Made by a program: the position numbers and the translations under genes. Positions 1 through 8,372 of a stretch of 36,152 nucleotides of DNA are shown here, one piece after another. The notes beneath the pieces were generated by a model. It was not told the origin of the DNA and ran no database searches. It saw only the letters and a list, made by a program, of their open reading frames with translations. Source of the stretch: Caballeronia megalochromosomata (GTDB lineage: Bacteria; Pseudomonadota; Gammaproteobacteria; Burkholderiales; Burkholderiaceae); NCBI GenBank assembly GCA_001580565.1, contig LRBF01000024.1, positions 1-36,152 on the forward strand. The letters are read 5' to 3'. How positions within the stretch are numbered: position 1 is the first letter of the stretch; the number at the start of each line of letters is the position of its first letter.

Positions 1-399
1 AAGCGAAGAAGCAAACACGAACCCAATTGACCGGTCGGCCCGGAAGCGGGTCGGGGCCATTTCGTGCTGAACCAGCCACGCGCGCGGCGCGATGTGACGG
101 ACCGTGCGCGGTCCAAGCCGCGCGAGACCTATGAGGGCACTCGCTACTGCCGGTCCATTCAGCCAATCGCCTGTGCCGCGGCCGGCATGAAGCACTTTGG
201 ATGGAACAAGCTGTTTCTTTGGTTACTTTCTTTGCAGCAGCAAAGAAAGTGACTGCCGCCCCGCACAGGGGCAGTACTAATAGACCGACACGAATACGGG
301 ACCCCACGACAAACAAACCTAACGACACAGCCCACTCTACACATCACTACCGAAGCTGAAAATTGAATAGTTCAACATCAACCGTTCGATGGAATCGAA
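1..399. other. gene-free left flank
   Basis: No convincing gene is seen here. Bases 126-303 hold the left copy of the terminal inverted repeat. Reading frames in this stretch are short and fall inside the repeat. A small hairpin (TTCGAT-GGA-ATCGAA, 386-400) touches the stop codon of the permease gene that ends at 400, but it lacks a T-run and is a weak terminator candidate. Frame 3 is open from base 3 to a stop at 130-132, so the C-terminal end of a gene lying to the left cannot be excluded. Its composition gives no recognisable domain. Confidence 0.5.
126..303 (+). repeat. left copy of ~178 bp terminal inverted repeat
   Basis: This segment matches the reverse complement of 35966-36143 along its whole length, with about 17 mismatches counted by eye (roughly 90% identity) and no gap. 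The most conserved core contains a perfect 11 bp hairpin, arms 225-235 and 240-250, loop AGCA. No transposase or target duplication is seen, so it looks like a dispersed non-coding repeat rather than an IS end. Two divergent copies facing each other across 36 kb could recombine and invert the segment; that is inference. Confidence 0.85.
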
Positions 400-1566
400 T
401 CATCGCGCCCGCAACGCCTCGACGATGTTCATCCGCGAAGCCCGCAACGCCGGCAGGAACCCGCCGACCAATCCCATCACGAGCGAAAACCCAAGCGTCT
501 TCGCAACCACCGAAGGCGTCAGAATGAAGCGAAACGACAGATCCGCAAAGGTCTGAAAATTGGTCGTCGAAAACGAGGCGAACTGCATCAGCGCTGCGCA
601 GCCCAGCCCCGCGATGCCGCCGACCAGTCCGAGCAGCAACGCTTCGAGCAGGAACGCCCCGAGCACATCGAAGCGCTTGAACCCGAGCGCCCGCAACGTC
701 CCGATCTCCGCGACACGATTCGCGACCGACGCGTACATCGTGATCATCGCGCCGATCATCGCCGCGATCGAAAAGATGATCGACAGCGTGAAGCCCAGGA
801 TATTGATGAACGTCGATAGCGACTTCGACTGATCGCCGTAGAAAACCTGCTCGCGCTTCGCTTCATCGGCAAGGCGTGGGTCCACGTCGATATCGGCTTT
901 GAAGCGCTCGAACGCATCGCTGCGCGCGAGGCGCACGACCATCGACGAAAAGCTCGTGCGCCGGAACGATTGCATGAGCTGATCGACATCGCCCCAGATT
1001 TCCGAATCGAAGCCGCTGCCGCCCGCATCGAAATGACCGACGACGGTCCAGTCGCGCTGCGCGAAACGCAGATGATCGCCGATGCGCGTGCCCCCGAATC
1101 CCTTCGCAATGCTGCTGCCGACGATGATCTCCGACGACCCGCGTCTGAACATGCGTCCCGCCGTGAGCCTGACTTGCGGACGCAATTGCACGCCCATCGG
1201 CGACACGCCGCGAATCACGACGTTCGCGGGCGTGTTCGTGCCGAGCTTGGTGAGCGAGATCAGCACCACGGTTTCCTTCGATGCGAGCGGCGCGCCGTCG
1301 CCGTTCATCGCGACCGAGGGATGCATCTCCATCACGTTCGCCTGATTGCGGTCGATCGCGCTCTGGATCTCCGTTTCCGCGCCCTTGCGGATCACCACCA
1401 CATTGTCCGCTTCGCCGGTCGAGACGAGCGTCTTCTTGAGGCCCGCGTCGAGCATCAGCACGGTCGCGAACACGAACACGACGAGCGCGAGACCGCCCGC
1501 GGTCAGCATGGTCGTGAGACGGCGCGCCCAGAGATTGCGTGCGACGTAGGAAACGGGAATGGCCAT
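400..1566 (-). CDS. ABC transporter permease, FtsX/MacB type (second permease)
   Basis: This 388-residue inner-membrane protein is a permease of the FtsX/MacB superfamily. One transmembrane helix lies near residues 17-40. It is followed by a periplasmic MacB-like core domain of about 220 residues, and then three helices in the last ~130 residues (about 255-285, 300-330, 350-375). The segment ATLRALGFKRFDVLGAFLLE-like, before the penultimate helices, is typical of the cytoplasmic coupling region of this family. ATG at 1566 is chosen, 9 bases after the stop of the preceding permease gene. It is the last gene of the adaptor-ATPase-permease-permease operon and probably pairs with the other permease as a heterodimer. 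The exported substrate cannot be read from sequence. Confidence 0.88.
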   Translation of the reverse strand: MAIPVSYVARNLWARRLTTMLTAGGLALVVFVFATVLMLDAGLKKTLVSTGEADNVVVIRKGAETEIQSAIDRNQANVMEMHPSVAMNGDGAPLASKETVVLISLTKLGTNTPANVVIRGVSPMGVQLRPQVRLTAGRMFRRGSSEIIVGSSIAKGFGGTRIGDHLRFAQRDWTVVGHFDAGGSGFDSEIWGDVDQLMQSFRRTSFSSMVVRLARSDAFERFKADIDVDPRLADEAKREQVFYGDQSKSLSTFINILGFTLSIIFSIAAMIGAMITMYASVANRVAEIGTLRALGFKRFDVLGAFLLEALLLGLVGGIAGLGCAALMQFASFSTTNFQTFADLSFRFILTPSVVAKTLGFSLVMGLVGGFLPALRASRMNIVEALRAR

Positions 1567-1575
1567 CGCGCGTCC

Positions 1576-2730
1576 TCAGCCGATCGCCCGCAGGCCTTCG
1601 ACGATGCGCACGCGGCTCGCCTGCACCGCCGGCACGATCGCCGCCGCCATCGCCACGGCAAACGCGCACGCGGCCTGCAACAGCATGGTTTCGTGCGACA
1701 CCATGAAGACCGGGAACACGCCGCCCGTCGCGTGCTTGAAGACTTCGGCCATCGGCGGCGTGGCCAGAATGCCGATGCCGCCGCCGATCGCGCAGATCGC
1801 CATCGATTCGCCGAACACGAGCATCGAGAGGAAGCCGGAGCCGAAGCCGAGCGCCTTGAGCGTCGCGTATTCGGTGGTGCGCTCGCGCGCGCTCATCGCC
1901 ATGGCATTCGCCATGACCGCCATGATGATCAGGATCACTACATAAGACACGACACGTATCGCCGCGATGATCTGATTGGACATCGCGACGAAGCCGAGTT
2001 GAAACGCCTGCTCGGTTTCGGTCAGCGTTTCGGCGAGCGAGTTCCTGAAAACGTTGTCGATGTTGCGCGACACGATTGCGGCTTCGTCCGGGTCCTTGAT
2101 GCCGACCACATAGACGCCGACCTGATCGACCGTGCGCTTGGTCGTCTTGCGGATCGTCTCGTTCAGATAGTCGTAGTGAAAGATGAGTTGCCGCGTGATG
2201 GTCGATTCATCGCGTCCTTCCATGATGCCGCGCACGACGAAGTCCCACGTGCCCGGATAGATCGTGCCCTTGAGCGGAATGACATCGCCGACCTTGAAGC
2301 CGTACTGGTCCGCGAGTTGCCGGCCGATGAGTGCGCCCTTGCGATCGCGCTGATAATCGGCGCGTTGCTGATCCGGGACGATGAACTCGGGATAGAGATC
2401 GAGATAATTGTCCGACACGGCGAACTGCGCGAAGAAGTTCTTCGGATCGCGATAGACGCCGCCGAACCAGTTCGAGCGCGCAACGAGCGTCACGCCATCG
2501 ACGCCGCGGATGCGGTTCTCGTACGCGAGCGGCAATGGAAACACGAGCGAGATCGCATTGCGCGTGACGAGCCGCGCGTTCGATGCCGCCGCCGCGCCCG
2601 CGTACCACGCGTCGACGACCGTGTGCAGCAGCCCGTAAGCGAGCACAGCAATGGTCAGGCCGAACACCGTCAGCGTGGTGCGCAGTTTGTGCCGCAGCGC
2701 GTTGCGCAGGATCAGCTTGAGCACGAACAT
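1576..2730 (-). CDS. ABC transporter permease, FtsX/MacB type (first permease)
   Basis: This 384-residue permease has the same plan as its downstream neighbour: an N-terminal helix (about residues 17-38), a large periplasmic domain, and three C-terminal helices (about 255-280, 300-325, 345-370). The basic N-terminus (LRNALRHKLRTTLT) is characteristic of MacB/LolC-like permeases. The start ATG at 2730 lies 6 bases after the ATPase stop, consistent with translational coupling. Having two distinct full-length permeases rather than one suggests an obligate heterodimer, unlike homodimeric MacB. The family is clear; the substrate is not. Confidence 0.88.
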   Translation of the reverse strand: MFVLKLILRNALRHKLRTTLTVFGLTIAVLAYGLLHTVVDAWYAGAAAASNARLVTRNAISLVFPLPLAYENRIRGVDGVTLVARSNWFGGVYRDPKNFFAQFAVSDNYLDLYPEFIVPDQQRADYQRDRKGALIGRQLADQYGFKVGDVIPLKGTIYPGTWDFVVRGIMEGRDESTITRQLIFHYDYLNETIRKTTKRTVDQVGVYVVGIKDPDEAAIVSRNIDNVFRNSLAETLTETEQAFQLGFVAMSNQIIAAIRVVSYVVILIIMAVMANAMAMSARERTTEYATLKALGFGSGFLSMLVFGESMAICAIGGGIGILATPPMAEVFKHATGGVFPVFMVSHETMLLQAACAFAVAMAAAIVPAVQASRVRIVEGLRAIG

Positions 2731-2736
2731 GGTGGC

Positions 2737-3429
2737 TTAGCGCGTGGTTCCATCGATCAGCTCGCCCTTCTCCAGATGCACGAGCGCCTTCGCCGCGCCC
2801 GCCGCGTGGGCGTCGTGCGTCACCATGATGATGGTCTTGCCGAGCTTGTCGTTCAGGCGTTGCAGCATCGCGAGGACGTCGGCGGCGGAGTTGCGGTCGA
2901 GGTCGCCGGTCGGTTCATCGGCGACGATCAGCGTCGGGTCCGTGATCAGCGCCCGCGCAATCGCGACGCGCTGCTGCTGCCCGCCCGACAACTCCGACGG
3001 ATAGTGGCTCATGCGGTCGGCCATGTTGACCATGTCGAGCACCATCGCGACGCGCTCGCGCCGTTCATGGCGCGTGAGGCGCGTCAGCATCAGCGGCAGT
3101 TCGACGTTCTCGAACGCGGACAGCACCGGCATCAGGTTATAGAACTGGAAGATGAAGCCGACGTTCGCCGCGCGCCAGTTGGCGAGCGCAGCTTCGGGCA
3201 GACGCGTGATATCGAGGCCGCCGACAAGCAGCTCGCCGCTATCGGGCCGGTCGATGCCCGCGATCAGGTTGAGCAACGTGCTCTTGCCCGAACCCGACGG
3301 CCCCATCAGCGCGACGAAATTTCCTTGCGCGATGGATAGCGTGATGTCGGTCAGCACCGGCACTGTCTGCACGCCGCGCCGATACGACTTCGCGACGTGG
3401 CTAATCTGAACGAGAGGCGTCGTGCTCAC
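2737..3429 (-). CDS. ABC transporter ATP-binding protein, LolD/MacB type
   Basis: This 230-residue cytoplasmic ATPase energises the two adjacent permeases. Walker A is GPSGSGKST at residues 43-51. The ABC signature LSGGQQQRVAIARA is followed by Walker B and the D-loop region ADEPTGDLD, the arrangement of LolD/MacB-type ATPases. The start is GTG at 3429, one base after the TAG stop of the adaptor gene, so translation is likely coupled. The length is normal for a stand-alone subunit of this family. A transporter of this layout takes its substrate from the periplasmic side or inner membrane and passes it outward through the adaptor; no outer-membrane TolC-like gene is nearby. Confidence 0.93.
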   Translation of the reverse strand: MSTTPLVQISHVAKSYRRGVQTVPVLTDITLSIAQGNFVALMGPSGSGKSTLLNLIAGIDRPDSGELLVGGLDITRLPEAALANWRAANVGFIFQFYNLMPVLSAFENVELPLMLTRLTRHERRERVAMVLDMVNMADRMSHYPSELSGGQQQRVAIARALITDPTLIVADEPTGDLDRNSAADVLAMLQRLNDKLGKTIIMVTHDAHAAGAAKALVHLEKGELIDGTTR

Positions 3430-3430
3430 G

Positions 3431-4639
3431 CTATTTCTTCGCCAGCGTGACTTTGGCGCCGTCCCTGATCTTGTCGCCGGGCGCCAGAACGAGCACGTCG
3501 CCGGGCTTCACACCCTGCACGGCGAGCAGATCGCCGATGCGCTCGCCTGTCGTCACGGGTACTTCGCGCGCCGTGTCGTGCTCGACCACGTAGACGACCT
3601 TCCTGCCGTCGCGCGTGACGACAGCCGCCGGCTGCACGGCGACGACCGCCTTCTTCTCCTCGGGCGGCACGGGCTTCGACAGGAACGCGACCTTCGCGGA
3701 CATGTCGGGCAGCACGCGCGCGTCGCGCTCGACGAAGCGCACTTTCACGAGCACGGTGGCCTTGGAGCGATCGACCGTCGGCACGATGCGCGACACGCGG
3801 CCCGCGAAGCGCACGTCGGGCAGCGCGTCGAGCTGGATCTCGCACGGTTGATCGACCGTGATGCGCGAGATGTTCGACTCGGCGACATCGGCTTCGACTT
3901 CGAGCGTTTTCATGTCGGCGATGGTGACGACCGCGCCCTTGCTGTCCGAGGCCGACGAGAACGGCGTGATGTTGTCACCGACGTTCGCGTGCTTCTCCAG
4001 CACGACGCCGTCGAAGGGCGCGCGGATCACGGTCTGATCGACGGCCACTTGCGCCGCCTGCGCATTGGCCTGGGCTGACGCGATCGCGGCTTGTTCACTG
4101 TTGATGGACGCCTTGGCCTTGTCGTAGCGGGCGAGCGCGGCGTCGTACTGCGTCGCCGGAATCGCGCCCTGCGGTGCGAGGATCTTGTAGCGGGCGAGGT
4201 CCACTTCCGCGTTCTTCAGCTCGGCGCGCTGAAGCTCCAGATTGGCCCGCGCGACCTTGACCTGCGCCTGCGCCTGCAAAAGCGCCGCGGCGACATCATT
4301 GCTTTCGAGCCGCGCGATGATCTGGCCTTCTTTCACCGGTGTGCCTTCGAGCACGCCGAGCCATTCGACGCGTCCCTGCCCCTTCGACGCCACCGCTGCC
4401 TTGCGCTGCGGCACGACATAGCCCGTGGCGTTCAGGAGCGTATAGCTCTGCGACGGGTAGACGGACGTGACAGTGGCGGTCTCCACGGCCTGCGGACCCG
4501 CGAGGCGAAAAGCCACGCCGGCGAGCGCAAGCAGGATTGCGACGATGACCACGTAACGAAGCCAGCCGCGCCGGCGTCGCGGCATCGCGGCGGCCGGTCC
4601 CCGGTCGATTTTGAGTTTTTCTAGATCGTGTTCAGCCAA
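3431..4639 (-). CDS. periplasmic adaptor subunit of ABC exporter (HlyD/MacA family)
   Basis: This 402-residue membrane-fusion protein links the inner-membrane ABC permeases to an outer-membrane channel. A basic cytoplasmic N-terminus (PRRRRGW) is followed by one transmembrane anchor near residues 27-46. Two lipoyl half-motifs then flank an Ala/Gln-rich coiled-coil hairpin (about residues 105-200), followed by beta-barrel and membrane-proximal domains, as in MacA. The assigned start is TTG at 4639. No strong ribosome-binding site precedes it and no in-frame ATG lies upstream, so an internal ATG at residue 19 remains possible. It is the first gene of the four-gene exporter operon. The upstream LysR gene on the same strand could be co-transcribed, but the 116-base gap contains a hairpin. 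Confidence 0.88.
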   Translation of the reverse strand: MAEHDLEKLKIDRGPAAAMPRRRRGWLRYVVIVAILLALAGVAFRLAGPQAVETATVTSVYPSQSYTLLNATGYVVPQRKAAVASKGQGRVEWLGVLEGTPVKEGQIIARLESNDVAAALLQAQAQVKVARANLELQRAELKNAEVDLARYKILAPQGAIPATQYDAALARYDKAKASINSEQAAIASAQANAQAAQVAVDQTVIRAPFDGVVLEKHANVGDNITPFSSASDSKGAVVTIADMKTLEVEADVAESNISRITVDQPCEIQLDALPDVRFAGRVSRIVPTVDRSKATVLVKVRFVERDARVLPDMSAKVAFLSKPVPPEEKKAVVAVQPAAVVTRDGRKVVYVVEHDTAREVPVTTGERIGDLLAVQGVKPGDVLVLAPGDKIRDGAKVTLAKK

Positions 4640-4653
4640 TTTATGGACTTGCG

Positions 4654-4676
4654 CCGCAGGATGGTCGGTCCTGCGG
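4654..4676 (-). other. perfect 8 bp hairpin between LysR gene and exporter operon
   Basis: CCGCAGGA (4654-4661) pairs perfectly with TCCTGCGG (4669-4676) around a 7-base loop. It lies downstream of the LysR stop and just upstream of the adaptor start on the minus strand. No T-run follows, so it is either a weak terminator of the LysR transcript or a structured leader of the exporter mRNA. Confidence 0.4.
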
Positions 4677-4755
4677 ATCGGGATGCGGTGGAGGGATGGT
4701 CAGTATAGCGCCGTCACTTGCCGCCTTTACGAAGGCTTTACGTGTCTGTCGACAC

Positions 4756-5676
4756 TCAAACCTCGTACGCCTGCTTCAGATCGAGCGCGATGAAATCGAC
4801 GAAGGCGCGGATGCGTGCCGACATCTGGTGCCGCCGCGAATACACCGCGTAGATGTCCGCGTTGGGCGTTTCGTGTTCGGGCAGCACGAGCACGAGACGG
4901 CCATCGGCGAGATAGTCCTTGATGTCCCATTCCGCGCGCATCAGGATGCCGTGTCCTTCCAGCGCCCATTTCACGGCGATCTCGCCATCGTTGGTCGTGA
5001 GATTGCCCTTGATGCGCACGGCTTCCGTCTTGCGCGCGGCGCCGCGTCCCGTCGTCAGACGCCACACGCCGTAGGCTTCGTCGCCCTGCCGGATGCCGAT
5101 GCAGTTGTGCCGCGTGAGTTCGTGCGGCGTCGCGGGCAGGCCGTGCGCGGCGATGTACGCGGGCGCCGCGCACAACACCCGCCGGTTCGGCGCGAGACGC
5201 CGCGCGATCACGCGTGTGTCGGGCGGCTCGCCGAAGCGGATGCAGACGTCGAAGGCATCGTCGGTGAGCGGCGGCGGCGCGACCGACAACTGAAGCTGCA
5301 CCGACACCTGCGGATGCCGCGCGACGAAGCGCGAGATCACCGGCGCGATATGACTGCGCCCGAAGCCGAGCGTCGCGTTCACGCGCAGCAGTCCCTTCGG
5401 ACTCTTTTTCGCGCTGCCGAGCAACTCGGCCAGTTCGTCGATCTCGTCGAGAATGCGCCGCGCGTGCTCCAGATACAGCTCGCCCTCGGGCGTAAGCATC
5501 ATCCGCCGCGTCGTGCGGTTGACGAGCGGCACGCCCGCGCGCGCTTCCATCTGCGTGAGACGCTTGCTGACGGCCGCCGCCGTGAGACCCAGTTCGCGCG
5601 CCGCCGCGCTCAGGCTGCCCGAGGCAGCGAGCGTGGAAAAGAAGCTCAGATCCGACGCCTGAACGGTCTCCGCCAT
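4756..5676 (-). CDS. LysR-family transcriptional regulator of the adjacent tartrate/malate dehydrogenase gene
   Basis: This 306-residue regulator has an N-terminal winged helix-turn-helix (about residues 10-70; core GSLSAAARELGLTAAAVSKRLTQM-like) followed by a periplasmic-binding-protein-like effector domain, the standard LysR length and order. Within LysR it resembles the DmlR/TtuA-type group. ATG at 5676 is preferred over an in-frame TTG at 5697 because the latter would add only seven non-conserved residues. It is divergent from the dehydrogenase gene starting at 5799, the usual LysR arrangement, so it probably binds the shared promoter region and responds to a dicarboxylate such as tartrate or malate. 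The effector is inference. Confidence 0.9.
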   Translation of the reverse strand: MAETVQASDLSFFSTLAASGSLSAAARELGLTAAAVSKRLTQMEARAGVPLVNRTTRRMMLTPEGELYLEHARRILDEIDELAELLGSAKKSPKGLLRVNATLGFGRSHIAPVISRFVARHPQVSVQLQLSVAPPPLTDDAFDVCIRFGEPPDTRVIARRLAPNRRVLCAAPAYIAAHGLPATPHELTRHNCIGIRQGDEAYGVWRLTTGRGAARKTEAVRIKGNLTTNDGEIAVKWALEGHGILMRAEWDIKDYLADGRLVLVLPEHETPNADIYAVYSRRHQMSARIRAFVDFIALDLKQAYEV

Positions 5677-5798
5677 GACGCTCACTTGTGAATTCAAGTT
5701 AAAGATGCTTTGAGTTTAGCACCGGTTGCAACGCCGGGAGTTAGGTAAAGTGGGCTCACGCTGAAATGCGCCAAACACATCGAAGACGGAGACGAGAC
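5677..5798. promoter_or_regulatory. divergent promoter region between LysR gene and dehydrogenase gene
   Basis: This intergenic region holds an inverted repeat, ACTTG-TGAATT-CAAGT at about 5683-5698, which is compatible with a LysR-type site of the T-N11-A class. A purine-rich GGAG at about 5788 serves the dehydrogenase ATG at 5799. No strong -35/-10 pair is obvious. The assignment rests mainly on position between divergent genes. Confidence 0.4.
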
Positions 5799-6884
5799 AT
5801 GAAGACCTATCGCATCGCGACCATTCCTGGCGACGGCATCGGCAAGGAGGTCGTGCCCGCCGGCCAGCAAGTGCTCGAAGCGCTGGCACGCAGCACGCAA
5901 AATTTTGAATTCCAGTTCGAGAACTTCGACTGGGGCGCGGACTACTACCGCCAGCACGGCGTGATGATGCCCGCCGATGGCCTCGACGCGATCCGCGACA
6001 AGGACGCGATCCTGTTCGGCTCGGCGGGCGATCCGGACGTGCCCGATCACATCACGCTGTGGGGCTTGCGCCTGAAGATCTGCCAGGGATTCGATCAGTA
6101 CGCGAACGTGCGCCCGACGCGCATCCTGCCGGGCATCGACGGGCCGCTCAAGCGCTGCAGGCCGGAAGACCTGAACTGGGTGATCGTGCGCGAAAACTCG
6201 GAAGGCGAATATTCGGGCGTCGGCGGCCGCGTGCATCAGGGCCATCCGATCGAGGCAGCAACCGATGTATCGATCCTCACGCGCGCCGGTGTCGAACGCA
6301 TTATGCGTTTTGCATTCAAACTCGCGCAGTCGCGGCCGCGCAAGCTCCTGACGGTCATCACGAAGAGCAATGCGCAGCGCCACGCGATGGTCATGTGGGA
6401 CGAGATCGCGGGCGAAATCGCGAAGGAATTTCCCGACGTCAAATGGGACAAGGAACTGGTCGATGCATCGACCGCGCGCATGGTCAACCGTCCCGCCACG
6501 CTCGACACCATCGTCGCCACCAACCTGCACGCCGACATTCTCAGCGACCTCGCCGCCGCGCTCGCGGGCAGCCTCGGCATCGCGCCGACGGGCAACATCG
6601 ATCCGGAACGCCGCTATCCGTCGATGTTCGAGCCGATCCACGGCTCCGCATTCGACATCATGGGCAAGGGTCTCGCCAATCCGATCGGCACGTTCTGGTC
6701 CGTCGTGATGCTGCTCGAACATCTCGGCGAGTTCGAAGCCGCGAAGCGCGTGATGGCTGCGGTGGAAGCGGTCACCGCCGACCCGTCGCTTCATACCGGC
6801 GATCTCGGCGGCAATGCGACGACCGCGCAAGTGACCGCCGCCGTGTGCGCGTTCGTCGAGCGCGTGGAAGCCGCCGCGGCCTGA
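5799..6884 (+). CDS. ttuC: tartrate dehydrogenase/decarboxylase family (TtuC/DmlA), NAD-dependent
   Basis: This 361-residue cytoplasmic enzyme belongs to the isopropylmalate/isocitrate dehydrogenase superfamily, tartrate dehydrogenase branch. It oxidises and can decarboxylate tartrate or D-malate using NAD and a divalent metal. IPGDGIGKEV near residues 8-17 is the family N-terminal motif. VRENSEGEYSGVGG is the substrate-loop region, TKSNAQ carries the catalytic Lys, and NLHADILSDLAA with GIAPTGN and FEPIHGSA form the metal and NAD-binding parts. The length matches E. coli DmlA and Pseudomonas TtuC. ATG at 5799 follows a GGAG site; the in-frame ATG at 5766 would add an unlikely Arg-rich tail. 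It is followed by a transporter of the TtuB type, supporting a tartrate or malate role. DmlA versus TtuC specificity cannot be decided here. Confidence 0.87.
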   Translation: MKTYRIATIPGDGIGKEVVPAGQQVLEALARSTQNFEFQFENFDWGADYYRQHGVMMPADGLDAIRDKDAILFGSAGDPDVPDHITLWGLRLKICQGFDQYANVRPTRILPGIDGPLKRCRPEDLNWVIVRENSEGEYSGVGGRVHQGHPIEAATDVSILTRAGVERIMRFAFKLAQSRPRKLLTVITKSNAQRHAMVMWDEIAGEIAKEFPDVKWDKELVDASTARMVNRPATLDTIVATNLHADILSDLAAALAGSLGIAPTGNIDPERRYPSMFEPIHGSAFDIMGKGLANPIGTFWSVVMLLEHLGEFEAAKRVMAAVEAVTADPSLHTGDLGGNATTAQVTAAVCAFVERVEAAAA

Positions 6885-7006
6885 CCCAACCTGAAGAAGC
6901 CGGCCGCGTCACGCGGCTGGTTGCCAGACACGCGATGCCATGCACATCGCGTGCAGGGAACGCGCATGCCTTCGCAGCGCGTTTTTCCTCAACAGGAGGA
7001 GACACA

Positions 7007-8326
7007 ATGCAATCCAGCATCGAATCCGGCGTCGAAGCGCGCGTATCGCGCAAGCTCGCCTGGCGCATCATTCCGTTCGTGATGCTGCTCTACTTCGTCA
7101 GCTTTCTCGACCGCGTCAACGTGGGCTTCGCCGCGATGACGATGAACAAGGCCATCGGCCTCTCTCCCACCGCGTTCGGACTCGGCGGCGGGTTGTTCTT
7201 CATCGGCTACTTTCTGTTCGAAGTGCCGTCGAACCTCATTCTGCACAAGGTGGGCGCACGCATCTGGATCGCGCGCGTGATGGTGACGTGGGGCATCGTA
7301 TCGGTGGCCAGCGCGTTCGTGACGGGACCGACGAGCTTCTACGCGCTGCGCTTTCTGCTCGGCGTGGCCGAAGCGGGCTTCTTTCCCGGCGTGATCCTGT
7401 ACCTGAGCCTGTGGTTTCCGGCGAAGCAACGCGCCGTCGCAGCCGCATGGTTCATGGCCGCAGCACCGATCTCCACCGCCATCGGCTCGCCGCTTTCCGG
7501 CGCGATCATGCAGTTGCCGCCGATGTTCGGTTTCGCCGACTGGCAGATCCTCTACATCATCGAAGCGCTGCCCGCGATCGTGCTCGGCTTCGTCGTGCTC
7601 AGGTTCCTGACGGACACGCCCGCAAAGGCGCACTGGCTCGCCAGCGATGAACGCGAATGGCTCATCGCGAAACTCAAGGCCGAAGCCGATGCGAAGCAGT
7701 CTCACTCGGGCCATACGGCGGGCGCATGGAGCGCGTTGCGCGATCCGCGTGTGCTCGCGCTCGCGCTGATCTACTTCGGCACATCGGCGGGACTGTATAC
7801 GCTGGGCCTGTGGGCGCCGCTCATCATTCGTCAGTATGGTTTCAGCGCACTGGAGACGGGTCTCATCAACGGCATTCCGAGCGTGATCGCGGTCGTCGCG
7901 ATGATCCTCTGGGCGAAGCATTCGGACCACACGCAGGAACGCACGTGGCACGTCGTGATTCCTTGCGCGCTTGCGTGCGTCGGCTTCATCTTCGCCGGTC
8001 AGGCGAGCACGGCGCTCTTCGTGATCCTCGCGCTCGTCGTCGTGAACGTGGGCATCAGCGCTGCGAAAGCGCCGCTCTGGGCGATGCCGAGCATGTTTCT
8101 CTCCGGCGCGGGCGCGGCGGCTGGCATTGCGATGATCAACTCGATCGGCAATCTCGGCGGCTTTGTCGGGCCGGTCGCGATCGGCTGGCTCAAGAACACG
8201 ACGGGCAGCTATGCGGCCGGCTTGTATGTGGTCGGCGCGACGCTCGCGATGTCGGCGGTGATCACGCTGCTGTCGAGCCGCAAGGCGAAGGACGAAGCGG
8301 CGCAGGGGGCGGCGGCGAGGATGTAG
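7007..8326 (+). CDS. MFS anion:cation symporter, likely tartrate/dicarboxylate uptake (TtuB-like)
   Basis: This 439-residue, 12-helix inner-membrane transporter belongs to the anion:cation symporter (ACS) branch of the major facilitator superfamily. The FLDRVNVGFAAMTMN motif after the first helix, GYFLFEVPSNLILHKVGAR in the helix 2-3 region and ATEAGFFPG-like sequence (here VAEAGFFPGV) are ACS hallmarks. A textbook AGGAGG at 6994-6999 sits 7 bases before the ATG at 7007, which fixes the start. It lies 122 bases downstream of the TtuC-type dehydrogenase on the same strand, so it most likely imports that enzyme's substrate. A terminator follows directly. Confidence 0.88.
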   Translation: MQSSIESGVEARVSRKLAWRIIPFVMLLYFVSFLDRVNVGFAAMTMNKAIGLSPTAFGLGGGLFFIGYFLFEVPSNLILHKVGARIWIARVMVTWGIVSVASAFVTGPTSFYALRFLLGVAEAGFFPGVILYLSLWFPAKQRAVAAAWFMAAAPISTAIGSPLSGAIMQLPPMFGFADWQILYIIEALPAIVLGFVVLRFLTDTPAKAHWLASDEREWLIAKLKAEADAKQSHSGHTAGAWSALRDPRVLALALIYFGTSAGLYTLGLWAPLIIRQYGFSALETGLINGIPSVIAVVAMILWAKHSDHTQERTWHVVIPCALACVGFIFAGQASTALFVILALVVVNVGISAAKAPLWAMPSMFLSGAGAAAGIAMINSIGNLGGFVGPVAIGWLKNTTGSYAAGLYVVGATLAMSAVITLLSSRKAKDEAAQGAAARM

Positions 8327-8342
8327 CCAGCGTCCTCACAAG

Positions 8343-8372
8343 AAAAAAGAGCGGCACGCCGCTCTTTTTTTT
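8343..8372. terminator. bidirectional intrinsic terminator
   Basis: The stem GAGCGG/CCGCTC (8349-8354 and 8359-8364), with loop CACG, is preceded by an A-run and followed by a run of eight T. It therefore works as a Rho-independent terminator on both strands. It separates the MFS gene ending at 8326 (+) from the GntR gene ending at 8372 (-). Confidence 0.92.

Noticed and set aside
64..347. Small open frames across the left terminal repeat, and matching ones near 35724-36077
   Set aside because: They follow the repeat and its hairpin in differing frames, have no ribosome-binding site and no domain; considered non-coding.
970..3339. 789-residue open frame on the plus strand opposite the permease and ATPase genes
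   Set aside because: It is an antisense shadow: Arg/His/Asp-rich composition, no domain, and it lies wholly over three well-recognised minus-strand transporter genes.
6059..7006. N-terminal extension of the MFS gene into the dehydrogenase gene
   Set aside because: The added part is an out-of-frame reading of the dehydrogenase; AGGAGG at 6994 fixes the start at 7007.
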